This document shows positions 14,885 through 22,499 of a stretch of DNA of 22,532 bases, one piece after another. Under the pieces are notes generated by a model. That model did not search any database, was not told the origin of the DNA, and saw nothing but the letters and a program-made list of their open reading frames with translations. The DNA lies in the NCBI GenBank assembly GCA_028275265.1, contig JAPWUZ010000010.1, positions 1-22,532 of the forward strand. Direction: 5' to 3'. The first letter of the stretch is position 1, and each line of letters opens with the position of its first letter. Source of the stretch: Armatimonadota bacterium (GTDB taxonomy: Bacteria > Armatimonadota > HRBIN16). The translations under genes were made by a program, and so were the position numbers.

Positions 14885-16479
14885 CGTTGCTCTGCCTCCA
14901 CCAGAAACAGGTCAAACTGCTCACGGTAACCATCGGTTAGCCACCGGAAAGGCGGTGCCCCCCGCAGTGAGGCATAGAAACCCGCCTTCGGAGGAAGGGT
15001 TGCCAGACGCGCCGGGGCAGTAACCTTCACGCTCTCCTGGTACAGCAAACGGGGCACCAGCGAGGGAGGCACCGCCGCGTCTCCCCCAACAGTGGGTATT
15101 GCCACCAGAGTGCCCGGTGGAGGAAGGCGGTTCGCACTCACCTGTCGCATCCCCTCTTTTTGGGCGTAGTACATCCACCCCCAGTGCCCCACGAACGCCT
15201 GCGCGTCATGCTGAGCCGACAGCAACCGTGCCGCCTGTCGGTAAACCTCCGCGATCTGGGTATCACACCAGCCTGCGTAAATCCCAAAAGCGACCTGAGC
15301 TGCCATCACTGCAGAAAGAGCCAGCCGTTTACCCTGCCGCAATGGCTCGCGGGGAAGCCACATCAGCACCAGAGGCGGTAACGCAGGCAGAAGATGCCTT
15401 GCCGCTCCGAAAGGCGCACCGATGCCAATGGCAAACAGCACCCACGCCGCCCAAAGGGCAAGGAAAGCCAGCTCATGTCGCACTTCCCACATCCGCCAAA
15501 GCGTCAACACCAGCAGAAACACCCCTGCCGCAATCCAGAAAGCCGACTCCACGTCCCCTGCCGATTCCGCCCCCCGCCACCTCCACCAGCCAGCAGCCAG
15601 AGCAACTACCACGGCGAGGCAAACAGCCGCACGCCGCCTGCAGACGACGCCTGCCCACAGCCATAATAACCACACCCCGCCCAGCCCTGCCAGCGTGCCC
15701 CACAGGCGGTCTGAAAACGGTGTGACGATGTCCTTGCGCTGCATGGTCGCCCAAAAGTGCATCTGCCCATGCACCATCAGGTTCTGGATACACCACAGGG
15801 CAAACGGCAACAGCGCGAGTAACACCCACCACAGCTGGCGTAACCGTCTTTGCAGCAACACATATACGCCCAGCAGTACAACTGCTCCCAGCCCTGAGTA
15901 CTTCATCAGCGAGGCGCAGCCGGTGACCAGCGCGCCCCAGCCCATCCGCCTGCCGTTTGCGGCGTCGCTTCCCAGCAGAAACAGCGCGGTGCCCAGTGTC
16001 CACAGAGCGACCATCGGCACGTCGCGCATCAGGTTGGGGGAAACGATGACCGCAGGATTGAGCATCACCAGTGCGGTGGCGAGCGTCTCATTCGCCTGGA
16101 ATCGCCGCGCCAGCAGCACCACACCCCACCACAACAGCACCTGCCACACCAGCATTGCCGTGTGCATCACCCACTCGCGCTCCCCGCCTGCGAGCATCCA
16201 TAACGCGAGGTAGTAACTCAGCAGAGGAGGATTGGTAGTCACGTGGAAAGTGGGTTTTACCGTACCGTCCCAGTCCAGCTCGCCGGAGAGAGGGTGGAGC
16301 GGGTTCACCAGTATCTGCCGTGCGATGTGAAGCACGACGGTATCATCCACATGGAAGGGTTTCGCGATGAAAGCGACCTGAATACCCAGTGCAACCACCA
16401 GCACCCACCATGCACCAGTGGATACGGGACGAACAAGCATCCGTTGCGCGGTGTTGTCTATGGGCTCCTGTCTGTCCAT
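14881..16479 (-). CDS. GT39/ArnT-like multi-pass membrane glycosyltransferase
   Basis: 532-aa inner-membrane protein with about 11-12 helices and a periplasmic C-terminal domain, as in the PMT/ArnT (GT-C) group that transfers sugars from polyprenyl phosphate to lipid or protein acceptors. The first extracytoplasmic loop carries an acidic pair (FHVDDTVVLHIA) at the usual catalytic position, and TTNPPLLSYYLALWML matches the conserved 'kPPl.yyl' segment. Family call is by topology and these motifs; acceptor unknown. I start at ATG 16479 (AGGGA about six bases ahead) rather than the first GTG at 16575, whose extra residues are non-hydrophobic and not family-like. Coupled by ATGA overlap to the GT2 gene. 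Confidence 0.82.
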   Translation of the reverse strand: MDRQEPIDNTAQRMLVRPVSTGAWWVLVVALGIQVAFIAKPFHVDDTVVLHIARQILVNPLHPLSGELDWDGTVKPTFHVTTNPPLLSYYLALWMLAGGEREWVMHTAMLVWQVLLWWGVVLLARRFQANETLATALVMLNPAVIVSPNLMRDVPMVALWTLGTALFLLGSDAANGRRMGWGALVTGCASLMKYSGLGAVVLLGVYVLLQRRLRQLWWVLLALLPFALWCIQNLMVHGQMHFWATMQRKDIVTPFSDRLWGTLAGLGGVWLLWLWAGVVCRRRAAVCLAVVVALAAGWWRWRGAESAGDVESAFWIAAGVFLLVLTLWRMWEVRHELAFLALWAAWVLFAIGIGAPFGAARHLLPALPPLVLMWLPREPLRQGKRLALSAVMAAQVAFGIYAGWCDTQIAEVYRQAARLLSAQHDAQAFVGHWGWMYYAQKEGMRQVSANRLPPPGTLVAIPTVGGDAAVPPSLVPRLLYQESVKVTAPARLATLPPKAGFYASLRGAPPFRWLTDGYREQFDLFLVEAEQR

Positions 16480-16593
16480 CGGTATCCCTGATGCGATTCT
16501 TTTCCCCGCTTCCTGATGCAGAATCCTGCCGCCCGCCGATTGTAAGCCTTCGTCAGGGTTCACACGCAGGAACACGCCCGCTCGAACCGAAGT

Positions 16594-16599
16594 TATACT
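16594..16599 (+). promoter_or_regulatory. Possible -10 box for the secreted NTF2-like gene
   Basis: TATACT with no TGn extension and no good -35; the start would be near 16606, a 29-base leader containing GGGAGGTGG. Position is sensible but the match alone is weak. Confidence 0.35.
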
Positions 16600-16634
16600 T
16601 ATCTCAAAGGCTTCGTGCAGGGAGGTGGCTCAAC

Positions 16635-17132
16635 ATGCAAAGAGGCTTGCTACTCGCGATGTCCATCTTGCTGGCGGTGGTTGCAGTGCGCATCGCCCTC
16701 GCCGACAAGCGTGCCGCGCGAGAAATCCGTGCCCAATATGCCAGGACTGTACAGTACTCCAAACAGAAAAACGTGGAAGGTCTGCTCCGTCAGATGGCGC
16801 CAGATTTCCTCTACAAGGCCAAAAATGGCAATGTGATGAACAAGCAGATGGTTGAGCAAGCCATGCGCGCCCAATATGCGCTCATCCAATCGGTGGACAA
16901 GCGTACCACCACCATCAAGAAAATGGAGATTAAAGGCAACACCGCACGCGTAATCACTCAGGAAGAGCTGGCGGTCACCATGGTGGACGCTCAGGGTAAA
17001 CCGCACAAGGTGGTCAGCAAGGCAACCACGCGAGACACGTGGGTCAAGACGCCGCAGGGCTGGAAGGTGAAAATGACGGAGATACTGGATGAACAGACGA
17101 CCATCGACGGCAAACCCCAGCCGGCGAGTTGA
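16635..17132 (+). CDS. Secreted NTF2-like / SnoaL-DUF4440-like protein
   Basis: 165-aa protein. Residues 1-23 form a signal peptide or anchor (RGLLLAMSILLAVVAVRIALA, likely cut before DKRA). The rest has the alternating helix and sheet pattern of a small cone-shaped NTF2-like domain: an N-terminal helix (EIRAQYARTVQYSKQKN), VEGLLRQMAPDFLYKAKNG, then strands ending in DTWVKTPQGWKVKMTEIL, a common closing motif of the DUF4440/SnoaL group. No catalytic residues can be assigned; many such exported proteins are unknown. ATG 16635 follows GGGAGGTGG. The open frame extends upstream to 16389 across the divergent gene but that part is a shadow. The stop overlaps the -35 box of the Lrp-like gene's promoter. 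Confidence 0.72.
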   Translation: MQRGLLLAMSILLAVVAVRIALADKRAAREIRAQYARTVQYSKQKNVEGLLRQMAPDFLYKAKNGNVMNKQMVEQAMRAQYALIQSVDKRTTTIKKMEIKGNTARVITQEELAVTMVDAQGKPHKVVSKATTRDTWVKTPQGWKVKMTEILDEQTTIDGKPQPAS

Positions 17133-17157
17133 CTCTGTGTGGCAAAGCGGTTATATT
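17129..17157 (+). promoter_or_regulatory. Promoter of the Lrp-aminotransferase operon (TTGACT-N17-TATATT)
   Basis: TTGACT (17129-17134) and TATATT (17152-17157) are exactly 17 bases apart. The -35 includes the stop codon of the preceding gene. Predicted start near 17164, giving a 26-base leader to ATG 17190. Confidence 0.75.
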
Positions 17158-17189
17158 AGAGCGTGGTGAACAACACGACGAGGGGAGAT

Positions 17190-17684
17190 ATGGAACACGA
17201 CAAACAGAAGGCGATACTGGAGATTCTCGAGCAAGATGCCCGCACCACGCCAGAACAGATAGCTGCCATGCTGGGAGTGGACGTGGACCTGGTGAAGCAA
17301 ACCATACGCCAGATGGAATCGGCGGGCATCATTCGCCGATACAAAACGGTGATCGACTGGGACCGCTTCGGTGAGGAACGGGTGTTTGCCTTCATCGACG
17401 TCAAGGTCAGCCCCGCGCGGGACGTGGGCTTCGATGACGTGGCGGAGCGCATCTACCGCTTCCCGCAGGTGCATGCCGTGTATCTCGTTTCGGGTGACCA
17501 CGATTTGCGTGTCATCGTCAGCGGGCGCACGATGAAGGAGGTGGCCGCCTTCGTTGCCGAGCGTCTCGCGCCGCTGGACAGGGTACAGGCAACCTACACG
17601 CAGTTCGTGCTGAAGCGCTACAAGGAGGACGGCGAGGTGTACGCCGAAACCGAACCCGACCGCCGATTGGTGATGACGCCATGA
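17190..17684 (+). CDS. Lrp/AsnC-family transcriptional regulator
   Basis: 164-aa DNA-binding regulator that senses amino acids or related metabolites. N-terminal winged helix-turn-helix (about 5-50: QKAILEILEQDARTTPEQIA, VDLVKQTIRQMESAGIIRRY) and a C-terminal RAM/AsnC ligand domain (about 65-140; the turn YLVSGDHDLRVIVSG matches the conserved 'GdyDlll' ligand and oligomer loop). Start ATG 17190 has GGGGAG five bases ahead; an in-frame GTG at 17163 sits right at the predicted transcription start and could give a leaderless, nine-residue-longer form. The stop overlaps the aminotransferase start (ATGA), so the two are co-translated. It likely regulates its own operon, as many Lrp/AsnC proteins do. 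Confidence 0.93.
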   Translation: MEHDKQKAILEILEQDARTTPEQIAAMLGVDVDLVKQTIRQMESAGIIRRYKTVIDWDRFGEERVFAFIDVKVSPARDVGFDDVAERIYRFPQVHAVYLVSGDHDLRVIVSGRTMKEVAAFVAERLAPLDRVQATYTQFVLKRYKEDGEVYAETEPDRRLVMTP

Positions 17685-18841
17685 AACCGCTCTCACAGGC
17701 AGTAGCCTCTGTTCCGCCATCGGGCATCCGGCGGTTCTTCGATGTAGCGGCGCAGCTGGAGGATTGTATCTCGCTGGGCGTCGGCGAGCCAGATTTTGTG
17801 ACACCATGGCACATCCGCGAGGCGGCAATTTGGGCTATCGAGAAGGGCTTCACCACCTACACGTCCAACTACGGGCTTTTCACGCTGCGCCAGCGTATCG
17901 CCGCACACCTGAAATCGCGCTACGGGGTGGACTACTCGCCGGAAAACGAGATACTGGTCACCGTCGGGGTTAGCGAAGGGCTGGACATCGCCATGCGCGC
18001 CCTGCTGAACCCCGGCGACGAGGTCATCTTCTTTGAACCGAGCTATGTCTCCTATCCGCCCTGCGTGCTGTTCGCGGGAGGTGTACCTGTTCCGGTTCCC
18101 ACCGACTACCGCAACGGTTTCCAGCCTGATGTCGAACGCCTGCGGAAGGCGATTACCCCGCGCACCAAAGCCATCCTGCTTTGCTACCCCAACAACCCGA
18201 CGGGGGCGGTGGCTTCTCGCACCACGCTGGAAGAGATTGTGCGGATAGCCGCAGAGTACGACCTGTACGTCATCAGCGACGAGATATACGACCGCCTGAT
18301 ATACGACGCCGAGCATACCTGTGTTGCCTCCCTGCCCGGCGCGGCGGAGCGCACCATCCTGCTGGGCGGGTTCTCCAAGTCCTACGCGATGACAGGCTGG
18401 CGTATCGGCTACGCCTGCGCTCCCGCACAGGTCATCGAGATGATGATGAAGGTGCACCAGTACACCATACTGTGCGCACCGATTGCTGCCCAAAAGGCGG
18501 CGGAAGAGGCGCTGGAACACGGCGAGCCAGAGGTGGAACGGATGCGCCGTGAGTACGACCGTCGTCGCCGGCTGATTGTGAAGCGTTTGAACGAAATCGG
18601 TCTGGAGTGCGTGCCACCACAGGGGGCGTTCTATGTGTTCCCATCCATCCGGTGCACCGGCTTGCGTTCGGAGGAGTTCACCGAGCAGCTGCTGTGGGAG
18701 GAGCGCGTGGCGGTAGTGCCCGGCAATGTCTTCGGCAATAGCGGTGAAGGACACGTGCGCCTGTCCTACGCGACCTCTCTGGCGAAGATAGAAGAAGCAC
18801 TACACCGCATCGAGCGATTCGTCGATAAACGCAGGAAGTAA
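17681..18841 (+). CDS. Class I/II PLP-dependent aminotransferase
   Basis: 386-aa fold-type I aminotransferase of the aspartate/aromatic (AspC/PatA-like) group, cytoplasmic. Substrate-arm residues LGVGEPDF at 32-39, the cofactor-binding CYPNNPTGAV (Asn that contacts PLP), SDEIYDRLIYD (Asp for the pyridine N), and the Schiff-base lysine K233 in GGFSKSYAMTGWRIGY; the carboxylate-binding arginine is in GHVRLSYATS near the end. Full length. The exact amino donor cannot be read from sequence. Pairing with an Lrp/AsnC regulator is also seen for B. subtilis yugH-yugG. It starts at ATG 17681 by overlap with the regulator; the next gene follows after 18 bases. Confidence 0.95.
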   Translation: MKPLSQAVASVPPSGIRRFFDVAAQLEDCISLGVGEPDFVTPWHIREAAIWAIEKGFTTYTSNYGLFTLRQRIAAHLKSRYGVDYSPENEILVTVGVSEGLDIAMRALLNPGDEVIFFEPSYVSYPPCVLFAGGVPVPVPTDYRNGFQPDVERLRKAITPRTKAILLCYPNNPTGAVASRTTLEEIVRIAAEYDLYVISDEIYDRLIYDAEHTCVASLPGAAERTILLGGFSKSYAMTGWRIGYACAPAQVIEMMMKVHQYTILCAPIAAQKAAEEALEHGEPEVERMRREYDRRRRLIVKRLNEIGLECVPPQGAFYVFPSIRCTGLRSEEFTEQLLWEERVAVVPGNVFGNSGEGHVRLSYATSLAKIEEALHRIERFVDKRRK

Positions 18842-18859
18842 CGTCGTGGAGGTAGAGAC

Positions 18860-19492
18860 ATGTTCGGTAAGTTCTCGCGCATCCAGAGGGCATTTGCCAT
18901 GCTGGGTGCACTGTGCTCCATAGCCGGGTGGGCAAGAGCGGACAGGGTGCTGTTGACCCCTTCCGCGTATAATCTGCCTCCCGGTAGCACAAAACTGGAG
19001 GTCGCCCGGCGTGAAAGCCATGGGGGTCTCACCCACTACTGGGTTAATGTGGGGCTTGTGGGTGGCATCGAACTGGAGGGAGCACGGCGCGAAACCCAGA
19101 AACGCCAGATAGATAGCCTCAGCCTGCAGTATAACATCCTGCCGGATATCGGCTTTACGCCGGCGGTCTCGGTAGGGGTGCGTGATGTGGCGAACAGGAC
19201 CGATGAGGGTATCGCTTTCTATGTAGCGGTTGCTTACCGCCTGCCTTATATGCCCCCCAACCCCCTCATCGACGAGATGTACCTGTTCGGCGGTGTCGGC
19301 GCGGGAGGAATCAAGGGACCCTTCGTGGGCGCGGAGGTGCGTACGCCTTATCATATTCTGCTCAGCGCAGAGTATGACAGCCGGGCATGGAACGCGGCAG
19401 TCTCGTGGCAACCGGTGCCCCTGTTGCAGCTGCGCCTTTATAGCATTGATGGAGAAACCTACTACGGCGCCTCACTGGCGGTGAGCTTTTAG
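18860..19492 (+). CDS. Predicted outer-membrane beta-barrel protein, YjbH-like
   Basis: 210-aa exported protein. Signal peptide at 1-27 (hydrophobic core AFAMLGALCSIAGW, cleavage after ARA). The mature part starts with TPSAYNLPPGS and continues in alternating amphipathic strands (HYWVNVGLVGGIELEGARRE, GIAFYVAVAYRLPY, HILLSAEYDSR, GASLAVSF) and ends in phenylalanine, the usual C-terminal signal of barrels inserted by BamA. The N-terminal pattern resembles the YjbH/exopolysaccharide-lipoprotein family, but the identification is tentative. It argues for a diderm host. GGAGG lies before ATG 18860. It is the last gene of the Lrp-aminotransferase operon, though no functional link is evident. Stops two bases from the convergent gnd stop. 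Confidence 0.6.
   Translation: MFGKFSRIQRAFAMLGALCSIAGWARADRVLLTPSAYNLPPGSTKLEVARRESHGGLTHYWVNVGLVGGIELEGARRETQKRQIDSLSLQYNILPDIGFTPAVSVGVRDVANRTDEGIAFYVAVAYRLPYMPPNPLIDEMYLFGGVGAGGIKGPFVGAEVRTPYHILLSAEYDSRAWNAAVSWQPVPLLQLRLYSIDGETYYGASLAVSF
19471..19490 (+). terminator. Weak terminator-like hairpin at the end of the beta-barrel gene
   Basis: CTCAC-TGGCG-GTGAG followed by CTTTT, located inside the last codons. The stem is only 5 bp, so termination would be inefficient. Confidence 0.3.
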
Positions 19493-19494
19493 CC

Positions 19495-20907
19495 TCACTC
19501 CCACTCGGTATGGAATGTGCCCTGCTTGTCGATACGTTCGTAGGTGTGCGCGCCGAAAAAGTCCCGCTGAGCCTGTATCAGGTTCGCTGGCAGGTTCGCC
19601 CGGCTCATGCTCAGCAGGTAATCGACCGCGCTCCCCAGTACCGGCACGGGTATGCCACAGGTATGCGCGGCGTCCATGACCTTCCGCGCAAACGGCACGT
19701 TTTCCAGCACAAACGCCTGTGCCTTCGGGCTGAGCAACAGATGCGGGTTGTCGCCGCCCTCCTGAACAATTTCGCGCAGGAAGTTCAGCATCCGCGCCCG
19801 GATGATACAGCCCCCTTTCCAGATGCGCAGCACCTCCGACAGGTTCAAGCCGTAGTCATAAGCGCGTGACGCCTCCGACAGGAGCCACAACCCCTGCGAA
19901 AAGGCGAGAAACATGCTCAGGCGCAGAGAGTGTTCCATCGCCTCTATCAGGGACTGGGTGTCCAGCGGGCACGACTGGCACAGCTGGTCGGAGATGGCTT
20001 CGGCGATCTTCACGCGATGCTCCTTGAAGTGAGACAGGGTGCGTGCGAACACCGCCGTCGCCAGCGAGGGGGTCGGCACACCGAGGTCCAGAGCCGCCTG
20101 CGCCGTCCATTTGCCAGTGCCCTTCTGCTCCGCTTTATCCAGAATCATCTCCACGAGCGGTTTGCCCGTTTCCTCATCCGTCTTGCGCAGCGCTTTATAG
20201 GAAATTTCCATCAGGAATGAGTTCAGCTCGCCCTGATTCCACTGCTCAAAGAGGTCGGCAATGTGGGAAGTGGACAGTCTTGCGGCGGCGCGAAGCACGT
20301 CGTACGCCTCCGCGATGGCTTGCATGATGGCGTACTCGATGCCGTTATGTACCATCTTGACGAAGTGTCCTGCCCCCCCACGCCCCAGGTAGGTACAGCA
20401 CGCGCCGTCCTCGGTTTGCGCGGCGATGCGTGTCAGCACCTCTTCCACCAGCGCGTAGGCTTCGGAAGTGCCGCCCGGCATGATGGAGGGACCTTCCAGT
20501 GCGCCCCGTTCGCCGCCGCTCACGCCCGTTCCCAAGAACAGCAAACCTCTGGCAGCGAGGTTCTCGATGCGCCTTTCGGTATCGGCGTAGTGGGAGTTGC
20601 CCATGTCGATAATCAGGTCTCCCCTGTCCAGCAAGGGGACGAGGGTATCTATCATGGCGTCTACCGCCGCGCCTGCCTGCACCATCAGGATAATCTTGCG
20701 TGGTCGCGCCAGGCTCTGCACAAAGGTTTGCAGGTCGTAAGCGGGAGTAATAGGCTCTTCCCTGACGCGCTCCTTGACGAACGCCTCTGTGCGCGAGGCA
20801 GTGCGGTTGTAGACGCTGATGGAGTATCCCTTGCGCGCGATATTCAGCGCAAGGTTCTGCCCCATCACGCCCAGCCCAATCAAACCGATGAAGTTGCCGT
20901 CTGCCAT
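19495..20907 (-). CDS. gnd: 6-phosphogluconate dehydrogenase, decarboxylating
   Basis: Oxidative pentose-phosphate enzyme turning 6-phosphogluconate into ribulose-5-phosphate, CO2 and NADPH. 470 aa from ATG 20907, like E. coli Gnd. Rossmann motif GLIGLGVMG (8-16), NRTASRTE after strand 2, LMVQAGAAVD, the substrate segment GTGVSGGERGALEGPSIMPGG, and HFVKMVHNGIEYAIMQAIAE with the catalytic Lys and Glu; KGTGKWTAQAALDLG and a C-terminal FGAHTYERID complete the family pattern, which is the dimeric long form. I prefer ATG 20907 to ATG 20931 because the latter lies inside a TGCTAAACT promoter box and has no ribosome site. It lies 77 bases downstream of a glycoside-hydrolase-like gene. Confidence 0.97.
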   Translation of the reverse strand: MADGNFIGLIGLGVMGQNLALNIARKGYSISVYNRTASRTEAFVKERVREEPITPAYDLQTFVQSLARPRKIILMVQAGAAVDAMIDTLVPLLDRGDLIIDMGNSHYADTERRIENLAARGLLFLGTGVSGGERGALEGPSIMPGGTSEAYALVEEVLTRIAAQTEDGACCTYLGRGGAGHFVKMVHNGIEYAIMQAIAEAYDVLRAAARLSTSHIADLFEQWNQGELNSFLMEISYKALRKTDEETGKPLVEMILDKAEQKGTGKWTAQAALDLGVPTPSLATAVFARTLSHFKEHRVKIAEAISDQLCQSCPLDTQSLIEAMEHSLRLSMFLAFSQGLWLLSEASRAYDYGLNLSEVLRIWKGGCIIRARMLNFLREIVQEGGDNPHLLLSPKAQAFVLENVPFARKVMDAAHTCGIPVPVLGSAVDYLLSMSRANLPANLIQAQRDFFGAHTYERIDKQGTFHTEWE

Positions 20908-20921
20908 TCCGTTACACCCTG

Positions 20922-20930
20922 AGTTTAGCA
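20922..20930 (-). promoter_or_regulatory. Extended -10 promoter (TGCTAAACT) for gnd
   Basis: Minus-strand TG-C-TAAACT, without a -35. The predicted start near 20915 is about eight bases before ATG 20907: another very short leader. Confidence 0.45.
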
Positions 20931-20945
20931 TTAATCAGCAGACGC

Positions 20946-20965
20946 GGGTTTTCCTGCAGAAACCC
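20946..20965. other. Stem-loop between the DUF5010-like gene and gnd
   Basis: GGGTTT (20946-20951) pairs with AAACCC (20960-20965) around an 8-base loop containing the palindrome CTGCAG. There is no T-run on the minus strand, so terminator function is uncertain. A second, weaker GGTGA/TCACC pair (20972-20976/20985-20989) crosses the stop of the upstream gene. Confidence 0.25.
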
Positions 20966-20984
20966 TTCCCTGGTGAACGGTGCA

Positions 20985-22499
20985 TCACCGCTTGCCCTCC
21001 CTGCGTACGGTTACCCTCCGGATGAGCAACTCCTCGCCAGAGCCCAAACGGAAGTCTGCGCCATTCCCTCTGTTTGCAAAGCGGGCATCTTTCAAAGACA
21101 CGCGGAAGGTCTGCCACGCGCCGGTTCCACCCGGTGTGAACCTCTGCGCCAGCTTGAACGCGCCCTGATGCGGGCCGCCCGCCGGGTCGGAAGAGTCGTA
21201 TTCGAGCGTGAACTCGCGGATAGCGTCCCAAACCTCTATTTCTACCTGCACCGGCTCATCACCGTCAAAATAGAAGCTGTCGTCCACGTCGAAATAGGCG
21301 AAGCGCACGTTGTGGTGGCGGTTAGGCAGAGTTCTCCAAGCAGAGACACCCCCTGCTTCGGCAGGTTCCATCAAGCCATCCCCCTTGGGGTCAATATGCA
21401 GGCGGATACCCCGCTCGACGGGTTGCCTTTCCAGCACGATGGAGACCTCCTGCGCCTTAGAGTACGCTCCCTGCGGACGCAGCTGCACCCGACGGCGGAA
21501 CAGGTTCGCGTAGCGGGCATTGATTTTCACATACTGGTCGCCGTACTCGCGCGAGGGGCAGATGTCCGTGCCCTCGTGCAGCTCATTCCATGTTTCAATC
21601 ATCACGATAGAGGGACGGCGTTTCGGGTTCATGCGCAGGATTTGCTCCCAGCTGCGCTCGAAGAACTTGCCCCCTTCGCGGTCGCGCACCAGAGGAGCCC
21701 TGCCCGGCACGGCGGAGTGGTCGTAACCCGGGCCAATAGCCGCCACCTCCAGGATCGCCGGAGCCAGTGCGCCTCCCCAGGCATACACGCTGTCCGTGCG
21801 TACCTTGCCCCAAGACACTTCGCGCACGATGTAGGGACGACAGCCGAAGTCCTTGGCGAACTGCTGATACACGAAGTCTATTGCCTGCTGGTTATAGTCC
21901 TTTGCGAAAGCCGCCGCGTACAGGAATATGAGCGGACGATGGTAGACCATCGCCCACAGTTTGGGTGGCACCATTGAGAAGAAGTCGCGGATGGAGACGT
22001 AAAACCACTCCTGTCCCTCGTGCGTAGTGAGGTCGGCATGGTAGTTATCGGCGTTCCATTGCAGGGTGGAGGTATCGTAGAACAGCCCGATCTTGGGAGG
22101 GCGGCGTTTGGCAGCCAGCATCTGTTCCTGCGCCTTCACCAGCGCAGCCAGTCCATCGAAGCTCCAGTACAGCCCTTTGCCCGGCTGGCGGTCAGCAGGG
22201 TTGCCCCAGTAGACGGGCAGGATGAAGTCGATACCGGCACGCAGGATGTCCTCCATTTCCCGCCGGTGCCAGTCCACCGAGCGGTAACTGTAGCCTTGCG
22301 GATTCAACGGATGGTCGGTCAGGGCGTCGGTTCCGTCGGGGTCGACAAAATGCTCTCTCGTGTTCACGTCGTACCAGTAGAAGTAGTAGGTACCCACGAT
22401 GGGCTGCCCCGTGCGAAAGGTGGACAGCGCGCGAATCGCGGCAGGCTTGTGCCCGATATATTTGCCCATCGGGGGCAGTTGCAGAAAGCGTGCAGGCAT
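20985..22499 (-). CDS. DUF5010 / GH99-like glycoside hydrolase-like protein
   Basis: 504-aa protein with two parts. The N-terminal two thirds is TIM-barrel-like: it opens with GTYYFYWYDVNTREHF, has GIDFILPVYWGNP, and carries VMIETWNELHEGTDI, close to the TWNEWxEG stretch with acidic residues in GH99/WbsX-like and DUF5010 proteins. The last ~150 residues (from about KAQEVSIVLE) look like a beta-sandwich with DVDDSFYFDG and GAWQTFRVSLKDARF, as in carbohydrate-binding modules. There is no signal peptide, so either it acts inside the cell or the true start is different; the frame stays open to the window edge but has no further ATG. ATG 22499 follows GGGAGG. Substrate unknown. Confidence 0.72.
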   Translation of the reverse strand: MPARFLQLPPMGKYIGHKPAAIRALSTFRTGQPIVGTYYFYWYDVNTREHFVDPDGTDALTDHPLNPQGYSYRSVDWHRREMEDILRAGIDFILPVYWGNPADRQPGKGLYWSFDGLAALVKAQEQMLAAKRRPPKIGLFYDTSTLQWNADNYHADLTTHEGQEWFYVSIRDFFSMVPPKLWAMVYHRPLIFLYAAAFAKDYNQQAIDFVYQQFAKDFGCRPYIVREVSWGKVRTDSVYAWGGALAPAILEVAAIGPGYDHSAVPGRAPLVRDREGGKFFERSWEQILRMNPKRRPSIVMIETWNELHEGTDICPSREYGDQYVKINARYANLFRRRVQLRPQGAYSKAQEVSIVLERQPVERGIRLHIDPKGDGLMEPAEAGGVSAWRTLPNRHHNVRFAYFDVDDSFYFDGDEPVQVEIEVWDAIREFTLEYDSSDPAGGPHQGAFKLAQRFTPGGTGAWQTFRVSLKDARFANRGNGADFRLGSGEELLIRRVTVRREGKR

